DNA of 64,000 nt from Clostridia bacterium. GTDB lineage: Bacteria > Bacillota > Clostridia > Christensenellales > Aristaeellaceae. Both the position numbers and the translations under genes were made by a program. This document shows, one piece after another, positions 15,650 through 27,130 of the stretch. Each line of letters starts with the position of its first letter. Positions within the stretch are counted from its first letter, which is position 1. The notes beneath the pieces are model-generated. The model was not told the DNA's origin and made no database searches. It saw only the letters and a list, made by a program, of their open reading frames with translations. The stretch is from NCBI GenBank assembly GCA_017484085.1, contig JAFUTW010000020.1, positions 1 through 64,000 on the forward strand. Reading direction: 5' to 3'.

Positions 15650-17140
15650 TTGACCCAAACTCACAAAGAACTGAACGGAATGATGCTGCAGGCTTTTCAG
15701 TGGGAGCTGCCTTCGGGCGGCCACTGGAACCTGATCCATAAAAATGCCCGGATGCTGCGCCGCCTCGGCTTTACTGCCATTTGGCTGCCGCCCGCATACA
15801 AAGGCTCAGCCGGCGCAAATGACGTGGGCTACGGCGTATACGATCTCTACGACCTGGGTGAATTCGACCAGAAAGGCAGCGTCGCCACCAAATACGGCAC
15901 AGCCGCGGAATACCGCGCCTGTATATCCGCCCTGCGGCGTGCAGGCCTGCTGGTGCTGGCCGATGTCGTTCTCAATCACCGGCTGGGCGCCGATGAACTG
16001 GAACACGTTTCCGTCCGCCCCGTGAACCCTGAAAACCGCGCTGCCGCGCCCGGTGAAGCAATGGAAGCCGATTGTTATACCCGCTTCACTTTTCCGGGGC
16101 GGAAAGGGCGCTATTCCCGCTTTGTCTGGGATCACCGCTGCTTTACCGGCGTGGACTATACGACGCAGGATCCGTCCCACTCCCTCTTTCTCGTGGACGG
16201 GAAACGCTGGGCGGACGACGTGGATGCGGAACACGGGAATTTCGATTATCTGATGGGCGCCGATGTGGATGTGCAGAATCCGGAAGTCAAGCAGGAACTC
16301 ATCCGCTGGGGCATCTGGTATCTCAAAAACAGCGGCGCGGACGCGTTCCGGCTGGATGCTGTCAAGCACATCAGCGCGTCTTTCCTGGCCGAATGGCTCT
16401 CCGCGCTCCGCCGCAAGACCGGCAAAGAGCTCTTTGCCGTCGGTGAATACTGGAACTACGACCTCTCCGCGCTGGAAACCTTCCTTGCCCGGACCGGCAG
16501 CTGCATGAGCCTTTTCGACGTGCCGCTTCACGCACATTTTAATGAAGCCTCCCGCTCCGGCGGCGCTTACGATCTGCGCAATCTGTTTGCGGGCACGCTG
16601 ACAGATGCCCGTCCGGAGCTTTCCGTCACCTTCGTGGACAACCACGATACCCAGCCCGGGCAGGCGCTGGAAAGCTGGGTGGACGGCTGGTTCAAGCCCG
16701 CCGCCTACGCGCTCATCCTCCTCGGCCGCAGCGGGTTCCCCTGCGTCTTCTGGGGCGACCTGTACGGCATCCCTTCCCGCGGGATCAAGGCAGTCTCCCA
16801 GCTGCCTGCGCTGATGCGCCTGCGCAGGACCGGCGCTTTCGGCGAAGAGCACCGCTATTTCGATGATGCCGATATCGTCGGCCTGACCCGTGAAGGCACT
16901 GCGAACGTCCCCGGCAGCGGTCTCGCGTTCCTTTGCACGAATGCGCGCGGCGGCGAAAAGCGCATGTACGTCGGCAGCCGTTTCGCAGGACAGGTTTTCC
17001 GCTGTGACGTGGGCGGCAGGCCGCCTGTTGTCATCGGCAGGGACGGCTGCGGCGTCTTTTCCGTGGCAGACGGCGGCATCAGCGTCTACACGCCTGCGCC
17101 GAAACTGAAAACGCTGATCTGGCGGTTTTTTCACCGCTGA
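15650..17140 (+). CDS. Cytoplasmic alpha-amylase (GH13)
   Basis: A 496-residue alpha-amylase with no signal peptide, resembling GH13 subfamily 5 enzymes. It hydrolyses internal alpha-1,4 glucosidic bonds of maltodextrins or glycogen in the cytoplasm. Conserved regions are DVVLNH (105-110), GADAFRLDAVKH with nucleophile D236, the acid E266 in AVGEYWNYD, and FVDNHD with D333. The start is TTG: GGAGG lies 7 bp before it and no ATG in frame has a better site. It has its own promoter between the importer operon and the convergent beta-galactosidase, and works with the phosphorylase at 23100-25559 on glucans. Confidence 0.94.
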   Translation: MTQTHKELNGMMLQAFQWELPSGGHWNLIHKNARMLRRLGFTAIWLPPAYKGSAGANDVGYGVYDLYDLGEFDQKGSVATKYGTAAEYRACISALRRAGLLVLADVVLNHRLGADELEHVSVRPVNPENRAAAPGEAMEADCYTRFTFPGRKGRYSRFVWDHRCFTGVDYTTQDPSHSLFLVDGKRWADDVDAEHGNFDYLMGADVDVQNPEVKQELIRWGIWYLKNSGADAFRLDAVKHISASFLAEWLSALRRKTGKELFAVGEYWNYDLSALETFLARTGSCMSLFDVPLHAHFNEASRSGGAYDLRNLFAGTLTDARPELSVTFVDNHDTQPGQALESWVDGWFKPAAYALILLGRSGFPCVFWGDLYGIPSRGIKAVSQLPALMRLRRTGAFGEEHRYFDDADIVGLTREGTANVPGSGLAFLCTNARGGEKRMYVGSRFAGQVFRCDVGGRPPVVIGRDGCGVFSVADGGISVYTPAPKLKTLIWRFFHR

Positions 17141-17150
17141 CAGAATAATG

Positions 17151-17176
17151 CCGCCCCGCTGCATGCAGCGGGGCGG
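17151..17176. terminator. Hairpin between convergent amylase and beta-galactosidase genes
   Basis: A 26-bp perfect palindrome built on CCGCCCCGCTGCA. Neither side has a good T-run, so it may act as a weak bidirectional terminator or 3' end protector. A smaller AGAAGC/GCTTCT hairpin lies at 17201-17216 beside the lacZ stop. Confidence 0.45.
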
Positions 17177-17216
17177 ATGTGGTTGATGCTGTTTTCCGGC
17201 AGAAGCGGAAGCTTCT

Positions 17217-20369
<3,153 letters not shown>

Positions 20370-20371
20370 TT

Positions 20372-21367
20372 ATGGAAAAAAGGATGATCGGCCGCAGCGG
20401 GATCACCGTGCCCACGCTCGGTCTGGGCTGCTGGGCCATCGGCGGCGGCAGCTGGTGGGGTGAAAACGACGATGCGGTTTCTATCGACACCATCCACCGC
20501 GCCTTTGATCTCGGCGTCCGGTGGATCGACACTGCGCGCGTCTATGGTTTCGGACACAGCGAAGAGGTCGTCGGCAAAGCGCTGCGCGGCCTGCCGCGCG
20601 ATCAGGTCGTCGTTTCCACCAAGTGCGCCCTGCAGTGGCGGAACGGCGAGGGCGATTACCACTTTTCCCGCGACGGACACGAGGTATACCGCAACCTGAC
20701 CCCCGCTTCCATCCGGCGCGATCTGGAGGACAGCCTGCTTGCGATGGGGCTTGATACCATCGACGTGCTGTACACCCACTGGCAGTGCAAGGACTATGGC
20801 CGCGTACCGGTCGCCGAAACCATGGGCGAGCTGCTGAAGATGAAGCAGGAAGGAAAGATCCGCGCGATCGGCGCCTCCAACGTCGATCTCAAGGTGCTGT
20901 CCGATTACGATCAGGCCGGCGAACTGGACGTCATTCAGGAAAAGCTGAGCATCCTGGACAGAAAACCGGAGGCCGAGCTGCTCCCCTTCTGCGAGGCGCA
21001 CGGCATCTCCCTGCAGACCTACTCCCCCATCGAGCAGGGGCTTCTCTCCGGCAAAGCGCCGGATGATTACCGGCCGAAGCCCGGCGAGGTGCGGGAGAAC
21101 CGCGTGTGGTGGCGCCAGGAGAACATCCCGAAGGTCAACCGGATGCTGCGCGGTTGGCAGGATCTCACGGAAAAATACGGCTGCACGACGGCCAACCTGT
21201 GCATCAAATGGAACAGCATGCTCTCCCCCGCCGTCCACGTGCTCTGCGGCGCCCGGAAGATCCCGCAGATCGAGGAGAACGTCCGCGCGCTGGAAATCCC
21301 GCTGACGCAGGCGGACTTCCTTCGCATGAAGCGGGATGCCGACGCGCTCATCGCGCAGCAGGGATAA
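20372..21367 (+). CDS. Aldo/keto reductase
   Basis: A 331-residue NAD(P)H-dependent oxidoreductase with the (beta/alpha)8 fold. The catalytic tetrad is visible as D53 and Y58 in WIDTARVYGFGHSEE, K84 in VVVSTKC and H136 in VLYTHWQ. The N-terminus RMIGRSGITVPTLGLGCW is typical of the YajO/Tas-like AKR11/12 groups. Substrate cannot be read from sequence; placement opposite lacZ suggests sugar or sugar-derived carbonyl metabolism, which is only a context argument. The ATG at 20372 follows AGGAGGGACCG. The gene is immediately followed by dispersed repeat modules at 21382. Confidence 0.9.
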   Translation: MEKRMIGRSGITVPTLGLGCWAIGGGSWWGENDDAVSIDTIHRAFDLGVRWIDTARVYGFGHSEEVVGKALRGLPRDQVVVSTKCALQWRNGEGDYHFSRDGHEVYRNLTPASIRRDLEDSLLAMGLDTIDVLYTHWQCKDYGRVPVAETMGELLKMKQEGKIRAIGASNVDLKVLSDYDQAGELDVIQEKLSILDRKPEAELLPFCEAHGISLQTYSPIEQGLLSGKAPDDYRPKPGEVRENRVWWRQENIPKVNRMLRGWQDLTEKYGCTTANLCIKWNSMLSPAVHVLCGARKIPQIEENVRALEIPLTQADFLRMKRDADALIAQQG

Positions 21368-21381
21368 AAACAGAGGACACC

Positions 21382-21554
21382 GAACCCCCAGTCAGCCTGC
21401 GGCTGACAGCCCCCTGTAAAGGGGGCCGCGCTGCGGCGCGAAGGAATCTATTTACGAAGCTTTGAGAAACTAAGCCTCTTTGTTCTCTTCGCCGCAAAGC
21501 GGCGCCTCCCATGAATAGGGGAGGTGGCACGGCACAGCCGTGTCGGAGGGGTTT
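21382..21554 (+). repeat. Composite dispersed repeat, copy 1 (modules A-spacer-B)
   Basis: Module A starts AACCCCCAGTCAG and folds into GTCAGCC/GGCTGAC, GCCCCCT/AGGGGGC and a GC-rich hairpin. An A+T-richer spacer (about 21435-21487, with TTTGAGAAACTAAG) leads to module B, made of GCCGC/GCGGC, CCTCCC/GGGGAGG and CACGGC/GCCGTG hairpins ending CGGAGGGGTTTAA. The same order, reversed, occurs at 30886-31145. No protein is encoded here. Confidence 0.85.
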
Positions 21555-21620
21555 AACCCCCAGTCAGCCTGCGGCTGACAGCCCCCTGTAAAAGGGGCCG
21601 CTCTGCGGCGCGAAGGATTG
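21555..21620 (+). repeat. Dispersed repeat, copy 2 (module A only)
   Basis: A second module A directly abuts module B of copy 1 through the junction GGAGGGGTTTAACCC (21545-21559). It ends about 15 bp before the -35 box of murA. Confidence 0.85.
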
Positions 21621-21633
21621 ATTGCCTCCCCAT

Positions 21634-21662
21634 TTGCCAACCTCCCCTGTCTTGTGTATAAT
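21634..21662 (+). promoter_or_regulatory. Promoter of murA
   Basis: TTGCCA (21634-21639), 17 bp, TATAAT (21657-21662), just downstream of the repeat. Confidence 0.8.
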
Positions 21663-21694
21663 AGGGGGACACCATTGTGAAAGGAGGGATGATC

Positions 21695-22963
21695 GTGGCT
21701 GCGGAACGGATGCTCATCTCGGGCGGACACCGGCTGGAAGGCGTCGTCCATGTCAGCGGCGGCAAGAACACGGCCGTTGCGATCATCCCCGCCACCATCC
21801 TGAGCGAAGCGCCCTGCATCGTGGAGAACCTGCCGGACATCGAAGACGTGCATGTCTCCATTGAGACGCTGAAGCACCTGGGCGCGCAGGTCGACTGGGA
21901 TCCCGCGCTGGGCACCATGCGTGTGGACGCCTCCACCATCTGCAGGACAGACGTGCCGCTGGAGCTCTGCCGCAGGATGCGCGCTTCCTATTACTACATC
22001 GGCGCGCTGCTTGCGCGTTTCGGCGAGGCGACGGTACCGCTGCCCGGCGGCTGCGACATCGGCAGGCGGCCGATCGACCAGCACATCAAAGGGCTGCGCG
22101 CGCTGGGCGCGGAGGTGGATAACCACGCCGGCACCGTATTTGCCAGGGCAAACGGGCTGATCGGGTCCGACATCTTCATGGATATGGTCACCGTCGGCGG
22201 CACAGTCAACGTCATGCTGGCCGCAACGCGCGCCCGCGGCGTCACCACCATCTACAATGCCGCAAAGGAGCCGCACATCGTCGATCTGGCGAACTTTCTG
22301 GGCTCCATCGGCTGCCGCGTAAAAGGCGCCGGAACGGACGTCATCCGTATTTACGGCGCGGAAAAGCTGGCTGCGCGGCGTTCCTACGCCGTTATCCCGG
22401 ACCAGATCGAGACCGGTACGCTGATGATCGCAGCGGCCGCCACGCACGGCGACGTGACGATCACCGGCTGCATCCCCACCCATATGGAAGCGCTGACCGC
22501 CAAGCTGCTGGAGATGGGCGCGCGCGTGGAAGAGAGAGATGACGCCATCCGCGTCCGCTCGCTGGGAGCGCACCGCGGCGTATCCTTCAAAACGCAGGTC
22601 TATCCGGGCTTCCCGACCGATCTGCAGCAGCCCATGAGTGCGCTGCTGTGCACCGCCATGGGTACCAGCACCATCGTGGAAAACATCTTCGAATCCCGCT
22701 TCCGCCACCTCTACGAGATGGAGCGCATGGGCGCCAATGTCCGTATTTACGAACAGACGGCCGTCATTCAGGGTATCCCGCAGCTGCACGCCGCGGCTGT
22801 GGAGGCTTCCGATCTGCGCGCAGGCGCGGCGCTGGTCATCGCCGGCCTCATGGCGCAGGGGACGACGGAGATCTACAACACGCACTTCATCGACCGCGGT
22901 TACGAGCACCTGGAAGAGAAGCTGAACAGCCTCGGCGCAAAGATTTCCCGCATCCGCGAGTGA
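21695..22963 (+). CDS. murA: UDP-N-acetylglucosamine 1-carboxyvinyltransferase
   Basis: A 422-residue enolpyruvyl transferase that makes the first committed peptidoglycan precursor from UDP-GlcNAc and phosphoenolpyruvate. SGGKNTAV carries the substrate lysine (K24), and PLPGGCDIGRRPIDQH carries the catalytic cysteine C120 that fosfomycin alkylates, so the enzyme should be of the fosfomycin-sensitive type. Length is normal. The GTG at 21695 is preferred because AAAGGAGGG ends 6 bp before it; GTG or ATG codons upstream overlap that site. Many Firmicutes have two paralogues (MurA, MurZ); which one this is cannot be settled here. Confidence 0.96.
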   Translation: MAAERMLISGGHRLEGVVHVSGGKNTAVAIIPATILSEAPCIVENLPDIEDVHVSIETLKHLGAQVDWDPALGTMRVDASTICRTDVPLELCRRMRASYYYIGALLARFGEATVPLPGGCDIGRRPIDQHIKGLRALGAEVDNHAGTVFARANGLIGSDIFMDMVTVGGTVNVMLAATRARGVTTIYNAAKEPHIVDLANFLGSIGCRVKGAGTDVIRIYGAEKLAARRSYAVIPDQIETGTLMIAAAATHGDVTITGCIPTHMEALTAKLLEMGARVEERDDAIRVRSLGAHRGVSFKTQVYPGFPTDLQQPMSALLCTAMGTSTIVENIFESRFRHLYEMERMGANVRIYEQTAVIQGIPQLHAAAVEASDLRAGAALVIAGLMAQGTTEIYNTHFIDRGYEHLEEKLNSLGAKISRIRE

Positions 22964-23001
22964 GTGTCCTTCGCCTTTCCGAAACCGTTTTGGCGTTTTT
23001 C

Positions 23002-23031
23002 TTGTCAATTGCTTGACACTCATGATATAAT
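23002..23031 (+). promoter_or_regulatory. Promoter of the glycogen phosphorylase gene
   Basis: TTGTCA (23002-23007), 18 bp, TATAAT (23026-23031). Confidence 0.75.
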
Positions 23032-23099
23032 ACCCGCCGTGTGCACGGGCTGTCCGTGAGCACGACGGGATTTTGATTTTATACCGGGAGGGTTTAAAT

Positions 23100-25559
23100 A
23101 TGCCGCTTAAAAGCGAATACAACAAGGAAGCCATAAAAGAGTCCATTCTGGACAAGCTGTTGCGCTATTACGGCTGCACGATCGATGAAGCCACACCCAA
23201 ACAGATCTATGCCGCCGTGGCGTCCACCGTGCGCGACCAGATCATGCTCAAATGGCGCTTTGAAAAGGAAGCGCGCCGCGCCACTCATGCCAAGCGCCTC
23301 TACTATCTCTCCATCGAGTTTCTGACCGGCCGCTGGCTGCACAACAACCTGCTGAACCTCTGCTCCACCAAGGAATATGAAGAAGCCTTCGCCGATCTGG
23401 GGCTCACCCTGCGCGGCGTGCTGCATGAGGAGCCGGAACCGGCGCTGGGCAACGGCGGCCTGGGCCGCCTTGCCGCCTGCTTCCTCGATTCCATGGCGAC
23501 GCTGGATCTGCCCGCGATGGGCAGCACCATCCGCTACGAGTACGGCCTGTTCCGCCAGCGCATCGTGGACGGACAGCAGGTCGAGGTGCCCGATGAGTGG
23601 CTGACCTACGGCAACGCGTGGGAGATCCCCACTCAGCGGGACGCCGTACGGATCCGTTTCGGCGGCAAGCTCGTCGAGCAGTGGGGCGTCGACGGCCACA
23701 ACTATGTGAGCCTGGAGGATACGGAAGACGTCATCGCCGTGCCGTATGACCTGCCCATCGTCGGCTACAACAGCGACGTCATCGACCGCCTGCGCACCTG
23801 GAGCGCCGTGCTGCCCAAGAACTTCAACCCGGACGAGCCCGTAGAGAGCTACGCCAAGCAGAATGACGACTCCATCGCGGCGCAGATCTCCAAGGTGCTC
23901 TATCCCGAGGACAACACGCCCGAGGGCAAAAAGCTGCGCCTCATGCAGGAGTACTTCCTGGTCAGCGCCACGCTGCAGTACGCACTGAAGGACTTCAAGC
24001 GCGTCAACGGCAACGACATGAGCCTGCTGCCGGAAAAGGTGGCTTTCCACATCAACGATACGCACCCCGCCATGGTCATCCCGGAGCTGATGCGCATCCT
24101 GGTGGATGAGGAGCACCTGCCCTGGGAGGAGGCGGAGCGCATCACCGAAGCGACGGTCGCCTACACCAACCACACCATCATGGCGGAAGCGCTGGAGAAG
24201 TGGCCGGAGAAAATGCTGCGGGAGACCCTGCCGCGCATCTACTCCATCATGCAGGAACTCAACCGCCGCCTCTGCCAATACCTGTTTGACTGCTTCCCCG
24301 GCCAGTGGGAGCGCATCGGGCACATGGCCATCCTCGCCTATGATCAGGCGCACATGGCCAATATGTGCATCGCCTATTCCCATTCCATCAACGGCGTTTC
24401 CCAGCTGCACGGCGACATCCTGAAGCGCAGCACTTTTGCCGATTACTACAGCATCATGCCGGAGAAATTCTCCGCGATCACCAACGGCATCACGCCGCGC
24501 CGCTGGCTGATGCTGGCCAACCCGGATCTCTCCGCCCTGCTGGACGAGGCGATCGGCCAGGGCTGGCGCACGGACCTCATGGAGCTGCAGAAGCTGATGC
24601 CTCTGGCGGATGACGCTGCCTTCATCGAACGGTTTGCCGCCATCAAGCACAGCAACAAGGAGCGCTTCTCCCGCTGGATCAACCGCCATCAGGGCCTCGT
24701 GCTGGATCCCGACAGCATGTTCGACGTACAGGTGAAGCGCCTGCACGAGTACAAGCGCCAGCTGCTCAATGCGCTGCACATCCTCGTGCTCTACAACCGC
24801 ATCTGCGACGATCCGAACTTCGTCATCTCGCCCCATACCTTCATCTTCGGCGCGAAGGCAGCCCCGGGATATCGCAGGGCTAAGGAGATCATCCACTTCA
24901 TCAACGTGCTCGCATCCAAGATCGAAAAGGACGAGCGCGCAAACAAGATGCTGAAGATCGCCTTCCTGCGCAACTACAACGTCTCCACCGCCGAGGTGCT
25001 GATCCCCGCTTCCGAGATCTCCGAGCAGCTGTCCACCGCCTCCAAGGAGGCCAGCGGCACCGGCAACATGAAGTTCATGATGAACGGCGCCGTAACCCTG
25101 GGCACGCTGGACGGCGCGAACGTGGAGATCGCGGATCTCGTCGGCCCCGACAACTGCTACATCTTCGGCATGCGCTCCAAGGAAGTGGAAGCCCTGTACG
25201 CAACGGGTTCCTACCGCTCCCTGGACATCTACGAGAACAACGCGGAGATCCGCCGCGCGCTCAACATGCTCTTCGACGGCTCGCTCACGCCCGACAACCC
25301 CAAGATGTTCGAAGGCCTCTACCGTGCCCTCGTCTTCTCGGACAACGGCGGCATGGCCGATCCGTATCTCGTGCTCAAGGACTTCGGCTCCTACCAGCAG
25401 GCACGCCAGCGCATGGCCCACGATTATGAGGATTCCCGCGCCTGGACGCGCAAGGAGATCATCAACGTCGCCCAGTCCGGCGTCTTCTCCTCCGACCGCA
25501 CCATCCGCGAATACAACGACCGGATCTGGCACCTCACGCCGCTGGTCAAAAACAAATAA
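23100..25559 (+). CDS. glgP: Glycogen/maltodextrin phosphorylase
   Basis: An 819-residue GT35 phosphorylase that releases glucose 1-phosphate from alpha-1,4 glucans using phosphate. The pyridoxal phosphate lysine is K658 in GTGNMKFMMNGA. Other family blocks are LGNGGLGRLAACFLDS, HINDTHPAM, NGITPRRWL and FDVQVKRLHEYKRQLLN. Length and sequence fit the full-length bacterial family; glycogen and maltodextrin specificity cannot be told apart here. The ATG at 23100 follows GGGAGGGTTTAAAT. It is transcribed alone, and no glgA/B/C genes are adjacent, so it probably serves both stored glycogen and imported dextrins released by the amylase. Confidence 0.96.
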   Translation: MPLKSEYNKEAIKESILDKLLRYYGCTIDEATPKQIYAAVASTVRDQIMLKWRFEKEARRATHAKRLYYLSIEFLTGRWLHNNLLNLCSTKEYEEAFADLGLTLRGVLHEEPEPALGNGGLGRLAACFLDSMATLDLPAMGSTIRYEYGLFRQRIVDGQQVEVPDEWLTYGNAWEIPTQRDAVRIRFGGKLVEQWGVDGHNYVSLEDTEDVIAVPYDLPIVGYNSDVIDRLRTWSAVLPKNFNPDEPVESYAKQNDDSIAAQISKVLYPEDNTPEGKKLRLMQEYFLVSATLQYALKDFKRVNGNDMSLLPEKVAFHINDTHPAMVIPELMRILVDEEHLPWEEAERITEATVAYTNHTIMAEALEKWPEKMLRETLPRIYSIMQELNRRLCQYLFDCFPGQWERIGHMAILAYDQAHMANMCIAYSHSINGVSQLHGDILKRSTFADYYSIMPEKFSAITNGITPRRWLMLANPDLSALLDEAIGQGWRTDLMELQKLMPLADDAAFIERFAAIKHSNKERFSRWINRHQGLVLDPDSMFDVQVKRLHEYKRQLLNALHILVLYNRICDDPNFVISPHTFIFGAKAAPGYRRAKEIIHFINVLASKIEKDERANKMLKIAFLRNYNVSTAEVLIPASEISEQLSTASKEASGTGNMKFMMNGAVTLGTLDGANVEIADLVGPDNCYIFGMRSKEVEALYATGSYRSLDIYENNAEIRRALNMLFDGSLTPDNPKMFEGLYRALVFSDNGGMADPYLVLKDFGSYQQARQRMAHDYEDSRAWTRKEIINVAQSGVFSSDRTIREYNDRIWHLTPLVKNK

Positions 25560-25570
25560 GAAAAACCGGC

Positions 25571-25612
25571 TGCTGCAAGCTCATGCCTTTGCTTGCAGCA
25601 ACCGTATCTTTA
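25571..25612 (+). terminator. Terminator-like hairpin after glgP
   Basis: TGCTGCAAGC (25571-25580) pairs perfectly with GCTTGCAGCA (25591-25600) over a 10-nt loop, followed by the modest T-rich ACCGTATCTTT. Confidence 0.6.
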
Positions 25613-25623
25613 TCAGCAATTGG

Positions 25624-25652
25624 TTGACATCTTTTTGTTTTCAGGATACAAT
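25624..25652 (+). promoter_or_regulatory. Strong promoter of a candidate small RNA
   Basis: Consensus TTGACA (25624-25629), 17 bp, TACAAT (25647-25652), with no gene before a terminator at 25711-25750. Confidence 0.82.
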
Positions 25653-25658
25653 GCAGAC

Positions 25659-25750
25659 AGACGGAGTGGTAGGTTAGGACTCCACCCTTCCGTTATTTAC
25701 GAGATGGATAGAACCGCCAACGGATTCCGGCCGTTGGCGGTTCGTGTTTT
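25659..25750 (+). ncRNA. Candidate stand-alone small RNA (about 90 nt)
   Basis: The segment has its own strong promoter and its own rho-independent terminator, and the next gene has a separate promoter at 25755-25783, so it looks like an independent transcript rather than only a leader. The 5' part folds as ACGGA-GUGG / CCAC-CCU-UCCGU around the loop UAGGUUAGGACU. A single-stranded linker (UAUUUACGAGAUGGAUA) precedes the 13-bp terminator stem. Three ANGGA sequences and one UAGGA are present, so binding by a CsrA-like protein is conceivable but unproven. It does not match the SRP, 6S, tmRNA or fluoride riboswitch patterns I know. A riboswitch controlling the transporter gene remains the alternative. 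Confidence 0.6.
25711..25750 (+). terminator. Terminator of the candidate small RNA
   Basis: GAACCGCCAACGG (25711-25723) pairs perfectly with CCGTTGGCGGTTC (25731-25743), followed by GTGTTTT. Confidence 0.88.
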
Positions 25751-25754
25751 ACCA

Positions 25755-25783
25755 TTGCTTCTCCATAATCCCGGCGCTATAAT
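25755..25783 (+). promoter_or_regulatory. Promoter of the NhaC-family gene
   Basis: TTGCTT (25755-25760), 17 bp, TATAAT (25778-25783), lying downstream of the small-RNA terminator. Confidence 0.7.
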
Positions 25784-25798
25784 AGCCTCATCTTTTGA

Positions 25799-27130
25799 TT
25801 GAAAGCGGTGTCTTTTTTGCTGGAAGGGATCACCCTTGCATCCTTCTGTGCTGTGCTGATCGGCTGTATCCTGCTTCAGGGGTCGCTGGTCGCGGCACTT
25901 CTGATCGGCCTTTGCATCTTTCTCGCCTACGGCAGACTGAAAGGCTTCTCTTTCCCCGCCCTCGGTGGGATGTGCCTCTCCGGGATCCGTTCGGCCCGCA
26001 ATATCCTCCTCAACCTCGTCTTTATCGGCACCCTTACGGCCGTGTGGCGTGCCGCAGGCACCATCCCCGTCATCGTCAGCTATGCTTCGCTGCTCATCCG
26101 GCCCAACGCTTTCCTGGTGATGACCTTTCTTTTGTGCGGCGGCGTATCCACCCTCACGGGAACGGCGCTGGGCACCGCTGCCACCATGGGCGTCATCTGC
26201 GCCACCATGGGCAGGAGCCTCGGCGTCGACATCCGCCTCATCGGCGGCGCGGTTCTCTCCGGCATCTTCGTCGGCGACCGCTGCTCTCCCGTTTCCACAA
26301 GCGCCCTGCTCACCGCCGAGCTTACCGGCACCGATATTTACCGCAATATCCGTGGGATGCTGCGCACCGCTTTCTTTCCCTTCCTTACAACAGCGGCCGT
26401 TTACGGCATCATCGGCTTTGTGACATCGCCGGGCGGCGAGGCGCTGGATCTGCGGCGCATCTTCTCGGCGGAATTCCGCCTCCTGCCTGTCTGCGTTCTG
26501 CCCGCGCTGGTCATCCTCGCGCTGTCCGCCTTCCGCGTGCCGGTCAAGATCGCCATGCTGTGCAGCATCACCGCTTCATTGCCGCTGGCGCTCTTCGTCC
26601 AGCGCATCCCGGCTGCCGCTCTCCTGCGCATGGTCGTCTTCGGCTTTACCGCAGGCGATCCGCAGGCTGCAGTGCTGATCAACGGCGGGGGCATCCTCTC
26701 CATGTTCCGCGTCTTCTGCATCGTCTGCCTCTCCTCCGCCTACGCCGGCATCTTCCGTGAGACCGGCCTGCTGGACGGGGAGACGCGCCTGCTCCGGCAC
26801 GTTTCAGAGCGGACCAACCCCTACGCTGCGATGTTCCTCACCTCGATTCCCGCTTCCATGATCGGCTGCAACCAGACGCTGGCCGTCATGCTCACCCATC
26901 AGCTCTGCAGCGGGCTTTATAAAGACCGAAATGCGCTGGCGCTCGATCTGGAAAACTCCGCCATCCTCATCGCGCCCCTCGTCCCCTGGTCCATCGCAGG
27001 CGGAGCGCCGCTTTCGGCCATCGGGGCGCCGCACAGCGCCATCCTGTTCGCCTTTTATCTCTGTCTGCTGCCCCTGAACCGCCTCTTCGGCAGTTTCCGG
27101 GCGCAGCGCCATAAGGGAGGAAATCTATGA
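25799..27130 (+). CDS. NhaC-family Na+/H+ antiporter-like transporter
   Basis: A 443-residue polytopic membrane protein with about ten to twelve hydrophobic segments. The signature GDRCSPVSTSALLTAELTGTDIY and the repeat motifs TGTALGTAATMGV and NNGCNQ-like SMIGCNQTLAVML place it in the NhaC branch of the ion transporter superfamily. Relatives exchange Na+ for H+ or import amino acids such as methionine, lysine or tyrosine, so the substrate is open. The start is uncertain: TTG at 25799 or GTG at 25808, both with a very short leader and weak ribosome binding site. It overlaps the YbjN-like gene by 4 bp (ATGA). Confidence 0.85.
   Translation: MKAVSFLLEGITLASFCAVLIGCILLQGSLVAALLIGLCIFLAYGRLKGFSFPALGGMCLSGIRSARNILLNLVFIGTLTAVWRAAGTIPVIVSYASLLIRPNAFLVMTFLLCGGVSTLTGTALGTAATMGVICATMGRSLGVDIRLIGGAVLSGIFVGDRCSPVSTSALLTAELTGTDIYRNIRGMLRTAFFPFLTTAAVYGIIGFVTSPGGEALDLRRIFSAEFRLLPVCVLPALVILALSAFRVPVKIAMLCSITASLPLALFVQRIPAAALLRMVVFGFTAGDPQAAVLINGGGILSMFRVFCIVCLSSAYAGIFRETGLLDGETRLLRHVSERTNPYAAMFLTSIPASMIGCNQTLAVMLTHQLCSGLYKDRNALALDLENSAILIAPLVPWSIAGGAPLSAIGAPHSAILFAFYLCLLPLNRLFGSFRAQRHKGGNL

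Noticed and set aside
23094-25532. An 812-codon minus-strand open frame opposite glycogen phosphorylase
   Set aside because: It mirrors glgP codon for codon; the plus frame carries all catalytic motifs.
25659-25750. Fluoride or preQ1 riboswitch before the NhaC-family gene
   Set aside because: The conserved GGNGAUG...CUCCUAC pattern of fluoride RNAs and the A-rich tail of preQ1-I are absent, so only an unclassified RNA is reported.
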